From Prostheceraeus crozeri (taxonomy: Eukaryota > Platyhelminthes > Polycladida > Euryleptidae): DNA of 64,000 nt. The translations under genes and the position numbers were made by a program. The notes under the pieces are model-generated. The model saw only the letters and a list, made by a program, of their open reading frames with translations, was not told the DNA's origin and did no database searches. The stretch spans positions 1 to 64,000 of the forward strand of contig CAJQUW010007105.1 of the NCBI GenBank assembly GCA_907163375.1, read 5' to 3'. The first letter of the stretch is position 1; every line of letters starts with the position of its first letter. Of this stretch, positions 59,540 through 64,000 are shown piece by piece.

Positions 59540-60563
59540 AATAACAAAAGGTGAAAATAAGAAACCTAAAAAACCAAAATTAAGTTTGCTATGTATGGGG
59601 TCATCAGGGAGGAACCATGTGGCTGCATGAAGCAAGGTTTCGGCCCCTAACCTCCAACCTATACCACATGGCGGAGCCAGGCCAACCATATCGAATGTAC
59701 GATATGGAAGGTCTCTCCAAGCCTGAGGAAACATAGCAGAACCAAACCGAAAATAAATTTTTTTTGGAATTTATTAGGACAAAAAGAAGCACATGAAACT
59801 AGAAGAGGTTTTCTTAGCCCAACATGCCAATGATGGATGGCATCTGGCGGGGCGAAAAACAACCAAACTTAAAAACGAGGAACCTATTCTTGGAGAAGGA
59901 CTTTATGCAAGAATTAACCAGCAAATTAGTCTTATAACCCCGTCCTTTGAAGATATCAAAAATGCCCTTAGCTCTTGATGTGAAGGCGGAAGCATCAGAT
60001 GAAATCCTGGCGAACCTGATGAGTTGGGCAGCAAAGATGTTTAAGCCAGTGTTCAAAGGCATGTTACTCTCGGGGAAAGTATACAGCACCACTGGGAAGC
60101 TGAACTCATTAACCTTATGGTAAACCTCTGTGATGTATTGGCCACCATCTTCGATCCTGATTTTGACATCCAAATAATTAACACATTTGTTGTTGTCTCC
60201 GCTTCTGCTAGCTAAGAGATCTACCGGGTAGATTTCAGGAAGGATCTTATCAAAATGTTTGTAGTTAAACACACAAATGTCGTCGACATACCTAGTGGTA
60301 CGAGAGAGAAGTTTGGCTAAGCCAAATCTCTTACTCGCTAGGAGCCCCCTCACAAACTTAAACTCCCTGTAAGCCAAAAACAGGTCAGCTAAGAGTGAGC
60401 TGGAATTCCCACCCATAGGTATGCCTCGAATTTGCTTGAAGACAAGTCCCCCGAAAGTGACAAAAGTGTTATCCAGGATGAAACTTATTGCATTAAGGAA
60501 TTGGGTTTTGGACCAGCAGTGATACCCTCTGTATTTTTTATTCGAGAAGAAGGTTCTATAATA
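59540..60563 (-). pseudogene. Penelope-type reverse transcriptase, 5'- and 3'-truncated
   Basis: An open minus-strand frame from about 60563 to 59814 (250 codons). It contains YRGYHCWSKTQFL, FVTFGGLVFKQIRGIPMGGN (template-grip motif, GIPMG), ADLFLAY, TRYVDDICVFN (catalytic YVDD), VNYLDVKI, FSFPVVLYTFPESN and RFARISSDASAFTSRAKGI with GYKTNLL, all typical of the Penelope-related RT family widespread in cnidarians and other animals. The start of the RT (fingers) is missing after a stop at 60564. Below 59814 the frame breaks; pieces such as FGLVLLCFLRLGETFHIVH and a CATTTTCCACATGG-poor 3' region continue to about 59540. No GIY-YIG nuclease is seen attached. Confidence 0.8.
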
Positions 60564-61231
60564 GCCAAACTATAAAGATGATAATAATAATGATTCATTT
60601 TCATCAGTACAAATTGTGGTACATGACGATTGACAAACAAAGTGACGAATTCATGACATAGTGGAAAATTCAATAAAGGAGTTGGAATAAAATTTGGACT
60701 TTTGCATCAAGGTAGGAAGGAACGACAGTATCTGAGGCGGGGATTGTCTCTTACAATGAAAAATTGGGTAGGGGGTGAATGTTCACGTGTTTCACGATCT
60801 TATTCATGAGGTTGCAGCAAGTTCTTTTCAGCCGTGTTCGTAAGCTGGGCTGGTTGACCCGATTGATCCACTTTCACGCCAGACGGTCCAATAACTCAAG
60901 CTTGGAGAAATATTTCTGTGGGATATGCTTTTTCAATAGAAGTGTCAACCATAAACCACGTGGAGATGGTGCTGAATAATAGATCACTAGATGACTAGGA
61001 AGTGACATTTCTCTGGAATTTTGGTCTAAGGAGTCGATTGAACATCTAAACCTTTGTCCGAGTTCAGCTTTTGACTTAGTGAATTCATTGTTCAAACTTC
61101 AAATATACGTCATTTCACTGACGCTGCTTTAAAAACCTAAAGAGAACATACAAGAGTTGGTAGTGATAATAACATCATTATTATATTCGATAGACAAGCA
61201 AGCTATACGTGTACATGCATAACCTTCAAAG
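60564..61231. other. Probable decayed upstream part of the Penelope-type element
   Basis: Short minus-strand frames (for example WINRVNQPSLRTRLKR near 60870-60820 and KSKAELGQRFRCSID near 61080) may belong to the N-terminal region of the RT, but the similarity is too weak to annotate. No other gene. Confidence 0.35.
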
Positions 61232-61288
61232 CAGGGCTGTGGAGCCTTAAGGAGCCGATGGTTTTGGTCGGAGCCGATATATCACAAA

Positions 61289-61296
61289 GGCTCCGA

Positions 61297-61343
<47 letters not shown>
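61289..61343. repeat. Subterminal (GGCTCC)n array
   Basis: Eight or so tandem copies of the hexamer CTCCGG just inside the left hAT end. The right end has matching but interrupted GGAGCC copies between about 63890 and 63960. The array probably grew by slippage from the terminal GGAGCC motif. Confidence 0.85.
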
Positions 61344-62516
61344 ATAGTTTGAGCTTTGATATAAATCTAGAATTTTGAAAGGTGTTAATTGGAATCATAA
61401 AAAAATTAAATCATTTGAAATCTAAAGATATGTCTTTTGATAAGTATACCAATCATCTGTCCTCCACGATATCTTTCTTTGCAGTTGCCGCCTTCTTTTG
61501 TATTATATGTATTATATTTACACACATGTGTAATATTTTTTTATTACATACTCGTATGTTTCGCAAGACTAATTTCCATAGCTTTTAGTGACAACGTATT
61601 CTCCAAAATCCATTAATTTGAAGACTTGTTATATGCATGCTGACCAGATGATTGTAGAGTCCTAGAGACAAGTCGCCATTCATTTATGTACACATTTCCA
61701 GTTCAGTCAGCAAAGATAATATAGCTACCTTTCTTGTGCAATGTCTTAAATCTAATACGGTTACTATGTAGGTAACCATCTATCGGTATGGCTACTGGCA
61801 GAAGCTGCTGGCATCTGTGACAATGCCAATTTCCTTAGATTGTATTGTAGGCTCTTGTGCAGTCCCCCCACCTACATTTTTCAAAACAATCGATTATTCA
61901 ATTTGATCAATTTTGATTGGAGAGATAACTCTTCACACTCACACGAATGACCTGATTACAAATCCTCGCATGGCTATAGCAATAAGCGACCCAGCCACTT
62001 CTAGTAGCGCCCTATTATTTCAAAGGTATCTCATTCACAATGAATTTTCTTTGACTTCAAAATTCAAAGGGTATATTTCAATGCGAAAAAACCCGAAGGC
62101 AAATTACAATGTTGACTTGCTGACGAAGTTTGCGACTATGACATCGCAATTACCCACGTAGATTTTTACAACAGCACGGAATGCTTCACTCAAACCGGTG
62201 ATGCTGAAACGGACATCCAATGGTGCTGCATCCTTTGACCAGAGAAAAAATTGGGGGGGGGAGGACTGCACAAGAGCCGTATCGTGTAATAATATTTCCC
62301 CAAATGTCATAGACCTGTGGATTTCAAGAATTTTCATTATTATTTTTTCCGTCTGTCAACACCTTGTGCTGATATCATGTTGACTTATATGTAAACAATA
62401 AAAAAAGACTGAGACGCTCTCAATAAAGGCGCCTTTTGACATCCCTTTTCTATTGCCTATGACATTAAACCGCACGCGCATTCGAATGCTAGCAAAGTAG
62501 ATGGGATTTCTGCTCG

Positions 62517-62852
62517 GTGCTCGCAGTCAAATTTTTATTATGCATTGCACCCTGCAACATGCTGTGTGATACTCCCAGTTCAGTTTCATCAGCTTTGGAG
62601 AAAAATATTGAAGCATTAAGAAACAGTGGTCGACGAAAAAGAGACCTCTGGAAGTTATTGGACAGCGAAGATAAGCAATATGAATTATGCGATGAATTGG
62701 TACAGGCTAGAAAAATTGTATCTGCAATGCCGATATCACAGGTGTCCGTCGAAAGACTTTTTAGTTCCCTTAAACTTTTGCAGCCATCAAACAGGAGCTG
62801 CATGAAGCTAGATCTCATCGATGCACTGTTGTTCATTAGAATCAATGAATAG
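62517..62852 (+). pseudogene. hAT transposase C-terminal dimerisation region
   Basis: The last 100 or so codons of a hAT transposase. Conserved blocks are MPISQVSVERLFSSLKLL, matching the hAT motif SVxxERxFSxxxxI, then RSCMKLDLIDALLFIRIN, matching LxxxxLxxLLFLRxN, directly before the stop. This region mediates dimerisation and helps build the active site (the final Glu lies in ERLFS). The DDE aspartates, the helical insertion and the BED zinc finger are absent from the 1.3 kb upstream, so the gene is internally deleted or scrambled. It lies on the plus strand within the complete hAT insertion 61232-63972. Confidence 0.85.
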
Positions 62853-64000
62853 TAGTATTGTTGAATGACATACATGCATAAGCCCTATCAGCAAGATTTA
62901 GATTTTAAGATTTTGAATTTTGATTATAGGCTAAATAGTTGATTCGTATTCTATGTTTCTTGTTTTCATTTCATCAGCTTAACCATCATCAGAGGAATAG
63001 TGGTAATATGTTATACATAAATTAAATATAATAATATGCATGAATCATTGATGAATTATTTAGTGCAACTTTACGCCATAATGAAAAATAAGAAATTAAC
63101 ATAATGTAAGTTAAACCTTAACTTATTATGTATGCTGTATAGAATTACAAAACTCGTCCTAAGTTAGATATTCTTAATTTTTTAAGTATAATTTTCAATT
63201 GTACATTTCTAGCCTACACTGCAATGAGACTATCTAAATTACAATTTCTACAGATGATGAGTCGTGGGCTACCCACCGATCATATTATTCATGGACCAAC
63301 AGACTTTTGGATAAAGGCAATACCAAATAGCAATAACAACCTAAGCTAGCCGATATACACTTTAGTATTCAATAAAGCAATTGATATCTTTATTGATGCG
63401 GTATATTTGGCTATATAGCCTATAACCTTTCCATGTTCGAGTAGATACAGGCCCTATAAGCTATTTAGAGGCATACGCTATCCAGTTTCATGTTCAAGCT
63501 TTGTTAAAAAGCTTATACTACTATTCGGCCCCTGTGACGGCTAATTAGGTATATCATCATCACTCATGTGGTCTTATTTAATGTAGCCTCGTAGTAGACT
63601 GGTTGCAGGCTAGGCCAATTTATATTTAGCCAGTGCGGGAGATCTAATTTAACCAATATAACTTTACTTTATCTTTCAGAGATAGTCAATTCATGCAAAA
63701 ATATATGACAAGTATGTTATTTGTCATTATATTAGGCTATTATCATTTTTATTATTAACTTAAGTCGTTGCTTGTTAATGAAAACTAATTTGATGATTGT
63801 AGCAAGCCTCTATAGGCCACACCGTTATCCAAAAAACCCGTTCAACGGATCCAGGATAACCAGCATAGATGGAACCTGAATTTGAAGTCGGAGCCGGAGC
63901 CGAGCCGGAGCCTTTCACATCAGTGTCGTGGAGCCGGAGCCGATGAGATAACGCATCGGCTCCACAGCCCTGATTCAAAGCAAATGAAAGTTTACAATTA

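Larger units (their letters stand above)
61232..63972. mobile_element. hAT transposon with GGCTCC-rich ends, complete insertion
   Basis: Begins CAGGGCTGTGGAGCC and ends GGCTCCACAGCCCTG, a perfect 15-bp terminal inverted repeat. Flanks CTTCAAAG (left) and ATTCAAAG (right) agree at 7 of 8 positions, the hAT 8-bp duplication. Both ends carry arrays of GGAGCC/GGCTCC (61289-61343 and about 63890-63960) that could act as repeated transposase-binding sites. The 2741-bp length is near full size, but only the last part of a transposase gene survives inside. Confidence 0.92.

Overview
This is an AT-rich metazoan (very probably invertebrate) nuclear genome window. I find no intact, intron-bearing host gene. 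What can be recognised is a dense collection of transposable elements of many classes, nearly all decayed. The combination of mariner, hAT, Crypton-type tyrosine recombinase, Penelope-like, CR1/Jockey-like and 'SVLLYG'-type LINE remnants is typical of animals; I cannot name the phylum. Bacterial or viral origin is excluded by the lack of dense long open frames.

Layout. 1-9.9 kb: no gene; a short hAT-like non-autonomous element (1637-2296), a fold-back repeat (3638-3876), AT-rich hairpins and a hammerhead-like stem-loop (8487-8520). 9.9-17.1 kb: a nested block, in which a hAT-like element (9927-17055, CAGAG ends, 8-bp duplication) has been invaded by a mariner (10246-11634, TA duplication) and by a two-ORF LINE on the minus strand (about 12929-16965) that carries a tRNA-like A/B-box segment in its 5' part. 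17-26 kb: LINE fragments, an intronless broken MFSD1-like transporter copy (20639-21859) and a degenerate mariner. 26.0-29.6 kb: a 3.5-kb DNA transposon with long, almost identical terminal inverted repeats that begin CACGGTG and a 673-codon transposase interrupted by two stops. Its acidic and zinc-ligand residues line up in order and spacing with the RAG1/Transib-type DDE core. This is the most interesting item in the window.

30-42 kb: gene-poor, with palindromes, two minisatellites (one AT-rich with a 49-bp unit, one CpG-rich with a unit of about 30 bp) and three 220-580 bp fold-back elements. 43-44 kb: a Crypton-type tyrosine recombinase nearly complete except for two frameshifts. 47-48 kb: a Penelope-like GIY-YIG nuclease remnant. 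51.4-52.3 kb: a hAT MITE. 54 kb: a second, different Crypton/DUF3504-like remnant. 56-57 kb: a LINE RT tail. 59.5-60.6 kb: a Penelope-type reverse transcriptase. 61.2-64.0 kb: a complete hAT insertion (8-bp duplication, GGCTCC-rich ends) retaining only the transposase C-terminus.

The genes do not form a pathway. They are independent mobile elements, and what the window mainly records is the order of insertions (nesting), the relative youth of the RAG1-like element, and the abundance of inverted-repeat structures. Frame disruptions could be real decay or uncorrected long-read indels; this matters most for the transporter, the recombinase and the RAG1-like transposase.
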